From positions 1-61,732 of the forward strand of contig NZ_WIOK01000030.1 of the NCBI RefSeq assembly GCF_009467825.1: 61,732 nt of DNA, in the 5' to 3' direction. The notes beneath the pieces were generated by a model. It did no database searches. It was not told the origin of the DNA and worked only from the letters and a program-made list of their open reading frames with translations. Below, piece after piece: positions 1 to 7,666 of this stretch. Both the position numbers and the translations under genes were made by a program. The DNA comes from Cyclobacterium xiamenense. GTDB lineage: Bacteria > Bacteroidota > Bacteroidia > Cytophagales > Cyclobacteriaceae. Every line of letters begins with the position of its first letter. Position 1 is the first letter of the stretch.

Positions 1-59
1 TCGCCGCCTCATTTATTCAAAAGCCCTTTGGTTAACCCCATAAGGGCTTTTTTTATGCC
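1..59 (+). repeat. 3' end of a further copy of the structured repeat block
   Basis: The first 13 bases match the tail of the 167-bp block seen at 545-711 and 780-946. The sequence then diverges, but again ends in a hairpin, a T run and 'tatgccct'. After it comes the same 'gggcgaagtaaatgttcacc' stretch that follows the copy at 545-711. I infer that the window opens inside a third copy whose left part lies outside. Confidence 0.6.
19..54 (+). terminator. Rho-independent terminator-like hairpin
   Basis: A 10-bp stem (AAAAGCCCTT with AAGGGCTTTT) encloses a 13-base loop and runs into seven or more T. It would end a transcript entering from the left of the window; no gene for it is visible here. 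Confidence 0.6.
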
Positions 60-76
60 CTGGGGCGAAGTAAATG

Positions 77-163
77 TTCACCACAGATTACACAGATTCG
101 CACAGATAGGATTTAGGGTAGGGATCCGAAAGACACCACAGATAGCACAGATTCGCACAGATT
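77..163. repeat. Two copies of the ACCACAGATTACACAGATT-type repeat
   Basis: Copies lie at 77-107 and 134-163, each about 30 bp. They read CACCACAGATTACACAGATT and then CGCACAGAT, with small variations. Further copies lie at 727-757 and 971-1000. Each contains several CACAGATT units, so it is a short direct repeat in itself. From memory, motifs of this type recur between genes in many environmental bacterial genomes; their function is unknown to me. Confidence 0.75.
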
Positions 164-208
164 GAGTTTGAATATCAATGCAAAAACCCTCTTCTATGTT
201 CGTCCATG

Positions 209-313
209 CCTTATGTGGTTCCCTTTTTTTACCATATAAGGACACACAAATATATCGTAACCCCTTCCATTCCCTTATTTCCCTTATGTGGTTCTTTTTT
301 TAAACCATATAAG
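209..313. repeat. Two CCTTATGTGGTT hairpin repeats
   Basis: At 209-241, CCTTATGTGGTT pairs with ACCATATAAGG across a T-rich loop. At 283-313, CTTATGTGGTT pairs with AACCATATAAG in the same design. A related copy lies at 457-492, and a half element (CCTTATATGGTT) opens the 545 and 780 blocks. They look like a dispersed family of AT-rich imperfect palindromes of Bacteroidota type; nothing suggests coding. Confidence 0.65.
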
Positions 314-456
314 ACATATTAGGAAATATAAGGGTCTGGGCACGAGCGGTAGAAATCCCAGCAAATTGGTTGCCATCCGGGGGTATAAAAAATAGGCACT
401 ACGAATTTTATCCAACCAGAATAGGATCCGAAAAACCCCATATAGGTTCTTTTATG

Positions 457-492
457 CCTTATGTTGTGCTCTTTTTTTTTTACCATTTAAGG
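457..492. repeat. Third CCTTATGT...ACCATTTAAGG hairpin repeat
   Basis: CCTTATGTTGTG and ACCATTTAAGG flank a T-rich loop. This is a diverged copy of the hairpins at 209-241 and 283-313. Confidence 0.5.
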
Positions 493-544
493 GATATAAG
501 GATTTTGAAGGGGGTAGGAAAACTCCTATATGCTCTTAAATGCC

Positions 545-711
545 TTATATGGTTCCTTATTAAGCCCTGCAGCGCCGATGCCTGCCCGCCGTGGCGGGGT
601 ACTGGTGCGCCGCGGCGCACGGGAGCGTAGCGCCTGTCCCGACTCGTCGGGATCGCCGCCTCATTAATTTAGCCCAGTTCGTTGCTACAAGCAGGGCTTT
701 TCTTATGCCCT
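545..711 (+). repeat. 167-bp structured repeat block, copy 1
   Basis: This block is repeated at 780-946 with one mismatch (gcgtagCgcc against gcgtagTgcc). An outer stem, AAGCCCTGC (562-570) with GCAGGGCTT (691-699), encloses three hairpins: CCCGCC/GGCGGG (585-598), the perfect palindrome GTGCGCCGCGGCGCAC (605-620), and TCCCGAC/GTCGGGA (637-652). The outer stem is followed by a T-rich run, so a transcript would end in a terminator-like structure. The high G+C of the core contrasts with its AT-rich surroundings. Function unknown; it could be a REP/MITE-like element or a small structured RNA. Confidence 0.8.
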
Positions 712-726
712 TGGGCGAAGTAAATG

Positions 727-757
727 TTCACCACAGATTACACAGATTCGCACAGAT
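727..757. repeat. ACCACAGATTACACAGATT-type repeat copy
   Basis: Nearly identical to 77-107 and preceded by the same 'gcgaagtaaatg' stretch. This ties the motif to the structured block just upstream. Confidence 0.7.
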
Positions 758-779
758 ATTTTGAGGATCAGGGAAAACT

Positions 780-946
780 TTATATGGTTCCTTATTAAGC
801 CCTGCAGCGCCGATGCCTGCCCGCCGTGGCGGGGTACTGGTGCGCCGCGGCGCACGGGAGCGTAGTGCCTGTCCCGACTCGTCGGGATCGCCGCCTCATT
901 AATTTAGCCCAGTTCGTTGCTACAAGCAGGGCTTTTCTTATGCCCT
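780..946 (+). repeat. 167-bp structured repeat block, copy 2
   Basis: Second copy of the block at 545-711, offset by exactly 235 bases, with one substitution and all four stems intact. The flanks differ on both sides apart from short shared ends. The duplicated unit is therefore the block itself rather than a long segmental duplication. Confidence 0.8.
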
Positions 947-970
947 ATTAACCCAGAACGAAAGAACTTC

Positions 971-1000
971 TCACCACAGAACACGCAGATTCGCACTGAT
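971..1000. repeat. Diverged ACCACAGA repeat copy
   Basis: TCACCACAGA, ACACGCAGAT and TCGCACTGAT form a recognisable but mutated version of the repeat at 77-107. Confidence 0.5.
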
Positions 1001-1124
1001 AAAAAGGGGGTGGTTCGAGACTGCTTTAGCATGTCTTCTTTCTATACGCCTTTTGCCTTGCCGTCATATGGACGACCTTTCTTAAGTGGCACCACGGATT
1101 ACTCATACTACTACTGGATACTGC

Positions 1125-2048
1125 TTATTCCTGCATGCGCTGTAATGCAAGCACGATTTTTTTACTATCGGGGCTGATAGCGATTCTACTGATGGACCCG
1201 TAGCCTGGGAAAGTAAATGTCCCAACTTTTTCCCACTCAATTCCTTTGTTTACCTTCCGTAGATACAGGTCATTCCCTCTCGCCATTAGGAGTTTGTTCT
1301 TATCTACCCAACAGAAATCTTCCGATCCTCCCAGCGCCAATCCAAGACTGCGGGTTTCCCTGTGCTCACTATTAAAGGCCTTTAACTCAAACGTCACTTT
1401 CCCATCTACCACAATGTTGGTGTTCTTGTCTAAAAACACAATTTCCTTCGTTCCGGGCCGGTATTGTATGCTGCGCCCCGGGTTTTCGGAAATGGTATAC
1501 ACATCGTCTCTCCCGTACGGAAAAACCAGCCTATTGGGTTCTCCAATAACAAATAGGGCGGCCGTCTCTCCTAACCATCCGTAATACCCGACCGGAGCGA
1601 TATCATCATACAGCAGTTCGGGTTCGCCGCCATTAATCGGGTATAGCCAGATTCGTTGACTGCTGTCTTCCTCTACGGTAACTGCGGAAATGTATTGGCC
1701 GCAACTTGTTAAATCCGGGGAGAACTCGCTTTTTTCCGGTGTCCGGGTCATGTTGGCAAACTGCGCTTTCTCCCAGGTATACAAAATGGCATCTACATTA
1801 CCCGATTGATCCTCCGATGCAAAAACCAGTTGTTGGTCGTTAATAAACCTGGGCTGGTTGTCGTACCACTCGCTATCGGTGATTTGCCTGGCCGAATTGG
1901 AGAACACCGCAAAGCCCAGGATATTGTTTTTGGCGTCTACTAGAAATAGGTCGCTGGCCTCTTGCGCAGGGGCAGTAATACTGGAAAAGAAAACGAGCGT
2001 CAGAAAACAGGCACGAAAATAGACGTAGTTTTGAAAATTAAATTTCAT
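1125..2048 (-). CDS. Secreted TolB-like beta-propeller protein
   Basis: The product has 307 residues. A signal peptide (about 1-28, hydrophobic core FRACFLTLVFFSSI, cleavage near APAQ-EA) is followed by repeated short beta-strand units. Several carry the WD40-like/PD40 signature, for example 'SEFSPDLTSCGQYISAV' and 'ISRIAISPDSKKIVLAL'. Proteins of this fold are periplasmic or cell-surface scaffolds; no catalytic motif is visible and the role is unknown. The ATG at 2048 directly precedes the signal peptide. The gene is divergent from the DUF2236 gene across about 60 bases. It is the first gene after the repeat field, and its stop lies near the repeats without an obvious terminator. Confidence 0.8.
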   Translation of the reverse strand: MKFNFQNYVYFRACFLTLVFFSSITAPAQEASDLFLVDAKNNILGFAVFSNSARQITDSEWYDNQPRFINDQQLVFASEDQSGNVDAILYTWEKAQFANMTRTPEKSEFSPDLTSCGQYISAVTVEEDSSQRIWLYPINGGEPELLYDDIAPVGYYGWLGETAALFVIGEPNRLVFPYGRDDVYTISENPGRSIQYRPGTKEIVFLDKNTNIVVDGKVTFELKAFNSEHRETRSLGLALGGSEDFCWVDKNKLLMARGNDLYLRKVNKGIEWEKVGTFTFPGYGSISRIAISPDSKKIVLALQRMQE

Positions 2049-2109
2049 AGTAAAAAAGCCAGGTTAAGGTTAATTTTAAACTAATTTACAAAATACCTGT
2101 TAGATTCCC

Positions 2110-3189
2110 GTGAATACCTTGGATTTGTATACCGTTGATCGGATGGATGCGCTGCGGGACAGGCAGGACGAATTAGCCGATTTGGCAGCAGAAGACCTTA
2201 TTCGGCATCCGGAGTTGGTTCCGGTGATTAATTCCTGGGAACGCCTACCGGAGGTCCTGCCCGACGCGTTTCCTCCTTCCCTTATCCGCTATGTCGCATT
2301 TTTTCACCAGCCTCCTCCCGAAGTGGATCCAATAGTGATACGCCGAACACAGCGGTTCTTTGAGAAAAATGCCTCTCTGGTGCTGTCACTTTTGGGGTTT
2401 TATTCCCTCCCTTTCACCTATGCATTTGCCGATGGGGCAGAGGTTTTGGTGCGATCCAAACGCATCCTGGAAAACCCTGGCAAACGACTGGCGGAAACGG
2501 CCCTGTTTGTTATGGAATGCTACCGACCGCAGGCCTTTATCGGAGAAACAGGCGTGCTGGCAGTGATTGCAAAGGTCAGGTTGATACATGCTTTATCCCG
2601 CCTGTTCATCAGAAAATATGCCCGCGACTGGAATCCTGCCTGGGGAAAACCCATTAATCAGGAAGACATGCTGGCGACAAACCTTACCTTTAGTTTGCTG
2701 GTATGTAGAGGGATGGAACGTTCCGGCGTGCGTGTCAGCACTTCCGAACGGGAAGGAATGTTACGGTATTGGGGCCTGATAGGGCATTACCTGGGAATTG
2801 ACCCTGCTTATTTGCCGGAGAATAGCAAACAGGCTTTTGAACTGGAACGCTTGATTCGAAAGCGGCATTTGAAAGCTTCGGTAGCTGGCAAGCAATTGAT
2901 TCAATCTTTGCTGGGCTTTTACCGACAAGAGATGCTGCGTCCTGAGCTTTCTCCGATTCTCGAAGCCATGCTTGCGCATTACCTGGGTCCGGAAGTAGGA
3001 GCAGTACTTGGTATCCGTACCAACACGCCGATTCCCGATCGGTTTTTTTATTTTTTACTCAACAGCGGGCTGTTTGGATTGGGGAAAAGCCCTTCCCGGT
3101 ACGCGCTGTTATACAAGCAATTTCTAATCGAAACCAAAAAATCACTGGGTTCTGAACCACGGCTGTCCCTTCCGTTATTGACCCGGTAA
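2110..3189 (+). CDS. Oxygenase MpaB family (DUF2236) protein
   Basis: The product has 359 residues and resembles the DUF2236 family, which includes the fungal mpaB oxygenase and, more distantly, the latex-clearing protein Lcp. These are mostly helical, often haem-dependent oxygenases. The family-typical segment 'KVRLIHALSRLFIRK' (about 157-171), the following WGKPINQEDMLATNLTFS stretch and the late LIGHYLGI segment are present. No signal peptide is seen, so it is probably cytoplasmic. The longest reading starts at GTG 2110; an in-frame ATG at 2143 is a real alternative. The substrate is unknown. It stands alone, divergent from the beta-propeller gene. Confidence 0.75.
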   Translation: MNTLDLYTVDRMDALRDRQDELADLAAEDLIRHPELVPVINSWERLPEVLPDAFPPSLIRYVAFFHQPPPEVDPIVIRRTQRFFEKNASLVLSLLGFYSLPFTYAFADGAEVLVRSKRILENPGKRLAETALFVMECYRPQAFIGETGVLAVIAKVRLIHALSRLFIRKYARDWNPAWGKPINQEDMLATNLTFSLLVCRGMERSGVRVSTSEREGMLRYWGLIGHYLGIDPAYLPENSKQAFELERLIRKRHLKASVAGKQLIQSLLGFYRQEMLRPELSPILEAMLAHYLGPEVGAVLGIRTNTPIPDRFFYFLLNSGLFGLGKSPSRYALLYKQFLIETKKSLGSEPRLSLPLLTR

Positions 3190-3338
3190 TCGGCTGAAAT
3201 ATCCAGAAAGTCCTGGCTGTTATTGTTCGTATTCGGACAAAAAGAGTAGCGAAACCGTACATTTTACAGACGCAGGCTTTCCCTGCTTCCTCCAATCGCC
3301 TTTTTTAATACTGGCACTCTATTCGTATCTTTTCCGGT

Positions 3339-3641
3339 ATGAAGCGATTTCCGATAGGTATTTTGGAATTTCTTACCTGGACGATTGCCCTAACTGGCTT
3401 GTTCTTCTTTGCCAGGGTAGAAGGACCGCATGCCGGGCTCTGCCCGATTGCAAACCTAGGGCTTACCTGGTGTCCGGGCTGTGGATTGGGACGGTCCATC
3501 CACCTCTTCCTGCGGGGAGATTTCCTTGCTTCCTGGGAGATGCATCCGATGGGGAGTTTTGCTGTATTGGTGATCGTCTGGCGTCAATTTGAATTACTAT
3601 ACCTTATAAAAAAACAACTAAAATCATGGCAAACGTATTGA
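3339..3641 (+). CDS. DUF2752 small membrane protein
   Basis: The product has 100 residues. It has a membrane segment at about 8-25 (ILEFLTWTIALTGLFFFA), the family core CPGCGLGRS at about 45-53, and a second hydrophobic stretch (AVLVIVW) near 75. The CPGCG cysteine pair is the hallmark of DUF2752, a family of unknown function common in Bacteroidota and often beside TM2 genes. Its end overlaps the TM2 gene by 16 bases, which suggests translational coupling. First of a three-gene overlapping set. Confidence 0.85.
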   Translation: MKRFPIGILEFLTWTIALTGLFFFARVEGPHAGLCPIANLGLTWCPGCGLGRSIHLFLRGDFLASWEMHPMGSFAVLVIVWRQFELLYLIKKQLKSWQTY

Positions 3642-4015
3642 AGCACCTTCCGGAACTGGAAGGAATGGAATTGGGATACATTCAGGGAGTTTTAAAAGAC
3701 ATGAATGACGAACAGGCAGCGCTGTTTTCACAGGTATACCGGGCAAGGCGGAAGGACAGTCAAATGATTCTTATCTTAACGCTGATCGGATTTTTTGGCT
3801 TTGCCGGTCTGCACCGATTTATCCTTGGGCAAATAGGCCTGGGTATTTTATATCTTTTGACCGTCGGGCTTTGCTTTATCGGGACCATAGTGGATTTGGT
3901 TAATTACAAGAGTCTGGCGTATGAGTTCAATATCAAAGTTGCCCATGAGACACTGTCTTTAATGTCCCTAAGTGCTGACCTAAAAAAGGAGGGTTCCAAT
4001 GAATCGAATGGATAA
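3626..4015 (+). CDS. TM2 domain-containing protein
   Basis: The product has 129 residues. An acidic cytosolic N-terminus (about 1-45) precedes a TM2 domain at about 50-95. The domain has two transmembrane helices (MILILTLIGFFGFAGLH; LGILYLLTVGLCFIGTIVDLV) joined by a short FILGQ turn. The family's GFFG-x-H-x-FYLG pattern appears as GFFGFAGLHRFILGQ. The gene overlaps both the upstream DUF2752 gene (16 bases) and the downstream lipoprotein gene (17 bases). The molecular role of TM2 proteins in bacteria is not established. Confidence 0.88.
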   Translation: MANVLKHLPELEGMELGYIQGVLKDMNDEQAALFSQVYRARRKDSQMILILTLIGFFGFAGLHRFILGQIGLGILYLLTVGLCFIGTIVDLVNYKSLAYEFNIKVAHETLSLMSLSADLKKEGSNESNG

Positions 4016-4943
4016 AGTACCCATGTTGGTCACATCGCTTCTGCTATTCGTCTCCTGTACGTCCTTGCCTAAGGAAACCATTTCGGACATAGAAATTTCA
4101 TTTGACGGGATTGAGAAGGTCCGGATTTACGGAGGGGCTTTGGAAATCAGTTATACCGGTGGTGAGGAGACCGATGAGGTATACCTGAATGCGTACGTAG
4201 AATCGACGGATTCCGGCATGGAGGGTGTCAGGTACCGGCAATCGGGCAATGAATTAATTGTGGAATTTGATACCGACTTTCACGGATCATTTCTGTTCGG
4301 TACGCAGGTGGATGGATTTATAAGTTTAAAAGGACCCCGGGACATGGCACTGGATATTCACAATTCTTCCGGAAAGTTGGAAGTATTTCATGTAAAAAAC
4401 GAGTTCATTCAGCTCAAAGGCAGTTCGGGCAAGGTAGAAGGCAGGGATCTGGAATCGTCAAACCTGCAGGTGGAGATTTCTTCCGGAAGGGTGGAATTGG
4501 CAGACATACGGGGAAATCTTGATTTGAAGCTATCGTCCGGAATGGCCTCCCTGGACGGGATGAAAGGGAACGTGCAGTTTCAAGGATCTAGCGGGCTGGT
4601 TCAACTATCCGATGTGCAGGGTAAGGTCGCTGGCAAGATGAGTTCGGGAAAGGCAGATTTAAAGCGGGTTTCCAACTTGGGAGCGATCTCGCTGACGTCC
4701 GGAATGCTCCATGCTGAAAATTGTGGTCTGAGCGAGGATAGCTATTTTTCGGCCTCTTCCGGCTACATGAAGGTTACCAGTAATACCGATTTAAGTGCTT
4801 ACAATTACGATTTTCAGGTCGGAAGTGGGCGTTTGAGTGTAGGCGATCGGTCCAGTAGTGAGGATTTATATATTGACCACGGTGCAGCCCAAACCATCAA
4901 AGGTAAACTTCAGTCCGGGCGCATGGTATTGGAGGGCTCCTGA
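3999..4943 (+). CDS. DUF4097-type beta-helical lipoprotein
   Basis: The product has 314 residues. The lipoprotein signal (LLLFVSC, lipid cysteine near residue 21) is followed by a long array of short repeats with SSG turns (NSSGKLEV, GSSGKVEG, ISSGRVEL, LSSGMASL, GSSGLVQL, MSSGKADL, ASSGYMKV, VGSGRLSV). About ten rungs of this kind fit a right-handed beta-helix of the DUF4097/putative adhesin type. It is probably anchored in the outer membrane or facing the periplasm. The gene overlaps the TM2 gene by 17 bases and is the last of the trio; a terminator follows at 4970-4993. Function unknown. Confidence 0.8.
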   Translation: MNRMDKVPMLVTSLLLFVSCTSLPKETISDIEISFDGIEKVRIYGGALEISYTGGEETDEVYLNAYVESTDSGMEGVRYRQSGNELIVEFDTDFHGSFLFGTQVDGFISLKGPRDMALDIHNSSGKLEVFHVKNEFIQLKGSSGKVEGRDLESSNLQVEISSGRVELADIRGNLDLKLSSGMASLDGMKGNVQFQGSSGLVQLSDVQGKVAGKMSSGKADLKRVSNLGAISLTSGMLHAENCGLSEDSYFSASSGYMKVTSNTDLSAYNYDFQVGSGRLSVGDRSSSEDLYIDHGAAQTIKGKLQSGRMVLEGS

Positions 4944-4969
4944 TCATTCGGTTTCCCCTAAAAGCAAAA

Positions 4970-4993
4970 AAGCAACCCGTAAGGGTTGCTTTC
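4970..4993. terminator. Bidirectional terminator between the lipoprotein and csp genes
   Basis: The stem AAGCAACCC/GGGTTGCTT has a 4-base loop (gtaa). On the minus strand it is followed by six T and serves the csp gene. On the plus strand it is followed by TTTCT and closes the DUF4097 unit. Confidence 0.8.
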
Positions 4994-5015
4994 TACAACT
5001 GATGTCAATGTTATG

Positions 5016-5213
5016 TTATGCGTTTACTACCTTCACATTCACTGCATTCAGACCTTTTCTTCCTTCTTTAAGATCGAAGGATACATCATCGTCTTCTCTG
5101 ATTTCGTCGATTAGTCCAGAGACATGCACAAAATACTCTTTAGATGATTCGTCATCAATGATAAAACCGAATCCTTTGGATTCATTAAAAAATTTTACTT
5201 TTCCTGTGTTCAT
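5016..5213 (-). CDS. Cold-shock domain protein, CspA family
   Basis: The product has 65 residues, a single cold-shock domain that binds single-stranded RNA and DNA. RNP1 is read as KGFGFI (residues 13-18) and RNP2 as YFVHVS (about 27-32). The start MNTGKVKFFNESKGFGFI is canonical. The length is typical. The gene has its own terminator (4970-4993) and an untranslated leader of roughly 115-130 bases, a common arrangement for temperature-responsive csp mRNAs. Whether this copy is cold-inducible cannot be told from sequence. Confidence 0.93.
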   Translation of the reverse strand: MNTGKVKFFNESKGFGFIIDDESSKEYFVHVSGLIDEIREDDDVSFDLKEGRKGLNAVNVKVVNA

Positions 5214-5343
5214 AATTGTAATTAATTGATTGTATTGATGGTGTTAAAGGTAAGGATTCTTTTCGCAAAAAAAACAGATCTGGAAAATTATTTTTTGAAA
5301 TTTAACGATTTCTTAAAACGCTATTTTAAATAAAATAAAGGTA
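5214..5343 (-). promoter_or_regulatory. csp leader with candidate -7 element
   Basis: On the minus strand, TACCTTTA at 5343-5336 matches the Bacteroidota -7 element TAnnTTTG at seven of eight positions. It would give an AT-rich 5' UTR of about 115 bases before the csp start. The -33 element is not convincing. Confidence 0.35.
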
Positions 5344-5373
5344 GACTTTAAATTTCGCCACTTTCAATGGCCG

Positions 5374-6411
5374 TTATTTCATTAATTCTATGCCTTCCTT
5401 ACGGCATTTTTCTACTTCCTCGTAGGGCCAAATACCCGATTGAACCTCTCCAATGTGCTTTTTTCGTAAAAGAAACATACAGGTTCTGGATTGACCTATG
5501 CCGCCACCGATACTTTGCGGCAATTCACCATTCAGTAATTTTTTATGGAAAAATAAATTTTTCCGTTCTTGCTCACCCGAGAGTTGAAGCTGCCTTTCCA
5601 GTGTTACGGCATCTACCCGGATACCCATGGAGGATAATTCAAAGCTGTTTTCCAACATGGGATTCCAAACCAATATATCTCCGTTAAGCCCCTTATGTCC
5701 TTCGGAATTGTAGCTACTCCAATCGTCGTAATCGGGTGCCCTACCATCGTGCTTCTCCCCATTGCTCAAAACATCCCCAATGCCTATAAGGAATACGGCT
5801 TTGTGTTCTTTGCAAGCCCGGTATTCCCGTTCCTTGGGCGATAGATCCGGGTACTGCCTAAGTAGCTCTTCTGCCTGAATAAACGTGATCTCTTCTGGCA
5901 GGATCGGCTGGATTTGCGAAAATGTGTTGGCAATCGATTTTTCCAGTTCCAGGAAAATCTCGTAGATGGATTTTACCGTGGCCTTTAGGTAATCAAGTTG
6001 ACGATTCTCCTGGGAGATTTTTTGTTCCCAATCCCACTGGTCCACGTACAGGGAGTGCAGAGGGGAATAATCTTCGTCTGGTCGCAGCGCGCGCATATCG
6101 GTAAGGATTCCTTCTCCTTCCCTTGCCTCCAACTCAGCCAGCTGCCAGCGCTTCCATTTAGCCAACGATTGCACCACCACGGCGCTTGCATCGGATTGAT
6201 TGCGGATGGGGAATTTTACCGGCCGTTCGATGCCGTTTAAGTCATCGTTGATTCCCGTGCCGTCCATGATTGCCAGCGGGCAGGAAATCTTAAAAAGATT
6301 TAACTTTTCAGCCATTGCCACGGGAAATTTGGTTTTGATCAGGTCTATGGCCTTTTCTGTTTCTCGTCGATTCAATAGACTGGTGTACTTCAGCTCACTG
6401 GTTGCTGTCAT
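5374..6411 (-). CDS. asnA: Aspartate-ammonia ligase (asparagine synthetase A)
   Basis: The product has 345 residues. It makes asparagine from aspartate, ammonia and ATP in the cytosol. It matches AsnA along its length: 'MDGTGINDDLNGIERPVKF', 'QSLAKWKRWQL', 'RALRPDEDYSPLHSLYVDQWDWE', 'VFLIGIGDVLSNGEKHDGRAPDYDDWSS', 'LNGDILVWNPMLE', 'ELSSMGIRVDA' and 'SIGGGIGQSR'. These contain the class II aminoacyl-tRNA-synthetase-like ATP and aspartate sites (only key stretches are given). It is slightly longer than the roughly 330-residue E. coli enzyme. Single gene, upstream of csp on the same strand. Confidence 0.95.
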   Translation of the reverse strand: MTATSELKYTSLLNRRETEKAIDLIKTKFPVAMAEKLNLFKISCPLAIMDGTGINDDLNGIERPVKFPIRNQSDASAVVVQSLAKWKRWQLAELEAREGEGILTDMRALRPDEDYSPLHSLYVDQWDWEQKISQENRQLDYLKATVKSIYEIFLELEKSIANTFSQIQPILPEEITFIQAEELLRQYPDLSPKEREYRACKEHKAVFLIGIGDVLSNGEKHDGRAPDYDDWSSYNSEGHKGLNGDILVWNPMLENSFELSSMGIRVDAVTLERQLQLSGEQERKNLFFHKKLLNGELPQSIGGGIGQSRTCMFLLRKKHIGEVQSGIWPYEEVEKCRKEGIELMK

Positions 6412-6514
6412 TTTAGTTGCGTTACTGTCGGAAAATTTTGTCGGCTACGCCGAAATCGGCCCAATATTAAGGAAAAGATTTGACTCCCGGAAATATAGCC
6501 GATGAATCACGGAT

Positions 6515-7666
6515 TTATGGCAGGAAGTTTATGTAGACGGGTTTGTGAATGTCCAGGACCTCTCCCGTAGGCGTGATTTTTCCAGTAGCTGCATCCCGCT
6601 TGAAGGACAGCAGGCTGTTTGAATTTTGATTACCAACCAGCAGGTAGGCGCCATCGGGTGTAAGGTTGAAATTTCGGGGGGCCATTCCTTCCGAAGACAC
6701 CGTCTGTAGATGGGTCAATCCCGTCGAGGAAACCCCAAATACGACTAGCTCGTTTGCATCTCCCCGGTTGGAGACATAGAGGTGTTTTCCGTCTGGGCTT
6801 AGCCGAACTTCCGCAGCACCCACGTCGCCTTCAAATCCCTCGCGTAGTAGGGAATGGGTTTCTTGGTGTTGGAGCTCCCCATCTTCGTATCCGTATACGC
6901 CGATTTCTGCCGTTATCTCATGGACCAGGTACAAGCGGTCTGCGGATTCATTGAAAACCATGTGCCGGGGCCCTGCGCCCGGAGCCACCTTGAGCCGGAA
7001 ATGCGGCTCGGCTTGCAGGGGTTTTTCATTAGCGGAGTTAACGTTGTATACTACCACCTCATCGGTACCCAGGTCGGCGATCAGGAGCCTTCCGTCCGTC
7101 GGGTGAAACAGAGCCGAATGCACGTGAGGCTGCTGTTGGCGGCGGGGGTGTGCGCTACTGCCCTCGTGTTGGATCACTTGAATGGGGGAGGCCAGGCCTC
7201 CGTCGCTGCCCACCGGAATCACGGCAAAATTTCCTTGTGAGTAGTTGCCAACAATCAGGAATTTTTCGCTCGGATCCAGACTTAAGTAGCAGGGGCCGTT
7301 TCCAGCCGAAGAAACAGAATTAATCATCGAAAAGCCGTTTTCCGATAGCCGGAAGGAACTCACTTTTCCCCCATCTGCTCCGCTGGTTTCCTCCACACAG
7401 AATGCCAGTTCCTGGTTTTTAGTGGCAATAATAAAGGACGGGTTGCTTGGTTCAGAAGCCGTAGCACGCACCTCAAAGCCCCCGTTTCCGGGGCGGTAGT
7501 GAACCAGGTGAATGCCCTGTTCGGGGAGTTCGGTATAGGTTCCAAGAAGGAAAGCATACGTAGTAGCCATATCGGGTGGGTTTATTGCTTCCGCTGTTTT
7601 TTGGTTTCTTCCACAGGCCAGCGAAACAACGAGTAAAAGCAGGGGTAGTAATCTATTTCGTTTCAT
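6515..7666 (-). CDS. Lipoprotein lactonase, YbhE/Pgl beta-propeller family
   Basis: The product has 383 residues. A lipoprotein signal (LLLVVSLAC, lipid Cys at residue 18) precedes a seven-bladed propeller of the 6-phosphogluconolactonase (YbhE-type) or carboxy-cis,cis-muconate cyclase family. Family features are FLLGTYTE near the start, 'GNGPCYLSLDPSEKFLIVGNY', 'PRRQQQPHVHSALFHP', 'GPRHMVFNES', 'EVRLSPDGKHLYVSNRG' and 'APRNFNLTPDGAYLLVGNQ'. Because it is exported, a sugar lactone outside the cytoplasm is more likely than cytosolic 6-phosphogluconolactone. The start overlaps the end of mrpG by 14 bases, so it seems to be translated as the last gene of the antiporter operon. Confidence 0.85.
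   Translation of the reverse strand: MKRNRLLPLLLLVVSLACGRNQKTAEAINPPDMATTYAFLLGTYTELPEQGIHLVHYRPGNGGFEVRATASEPSNPSFIIATKNQELAFCVEETSGADGGKVSSFRLSENGFSMINSVSSAGNGPCYLSLDPSEKFLIVGNYSQGNFAVIPVGSDGGLASPIQVIQHEGSSAHPRRQQQPHVHSALFHPTDGRLLIADLGTDEVVVYNVNSANEKPLQAEPHFRLKVAPGAGPRHMVFNESADRLYLVHEITAEIGVYGYEDGELQHQETHSLLREGFEGDVGAAEVRLSPDGKHLYVSNRGDANELVVFGVSSTGLTHLQTVSSEGMAPRNFNLTPDGAYLLVGNQNSNSLLSFKRDAATGKITPTGEVLDIHKPVYINFLP

Noticed and set aside
77-163. Repeats as a CRISPR array
   Set aside because: Copies are irregularly spaced, themselves made of short repeats, without uniform spacers, and no cas genes are present.
370-630. Open frame inside the left repeat field
   Set aside because: It runs through hairpin repeats and the G+C-rich block; no protein-like composition.
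3059-3499. Short minus-strand frames around 3.1-3.5 kb
   Set aside because: They are antisense to the DUF2236 and DUF2752 genes and have no features of their own.
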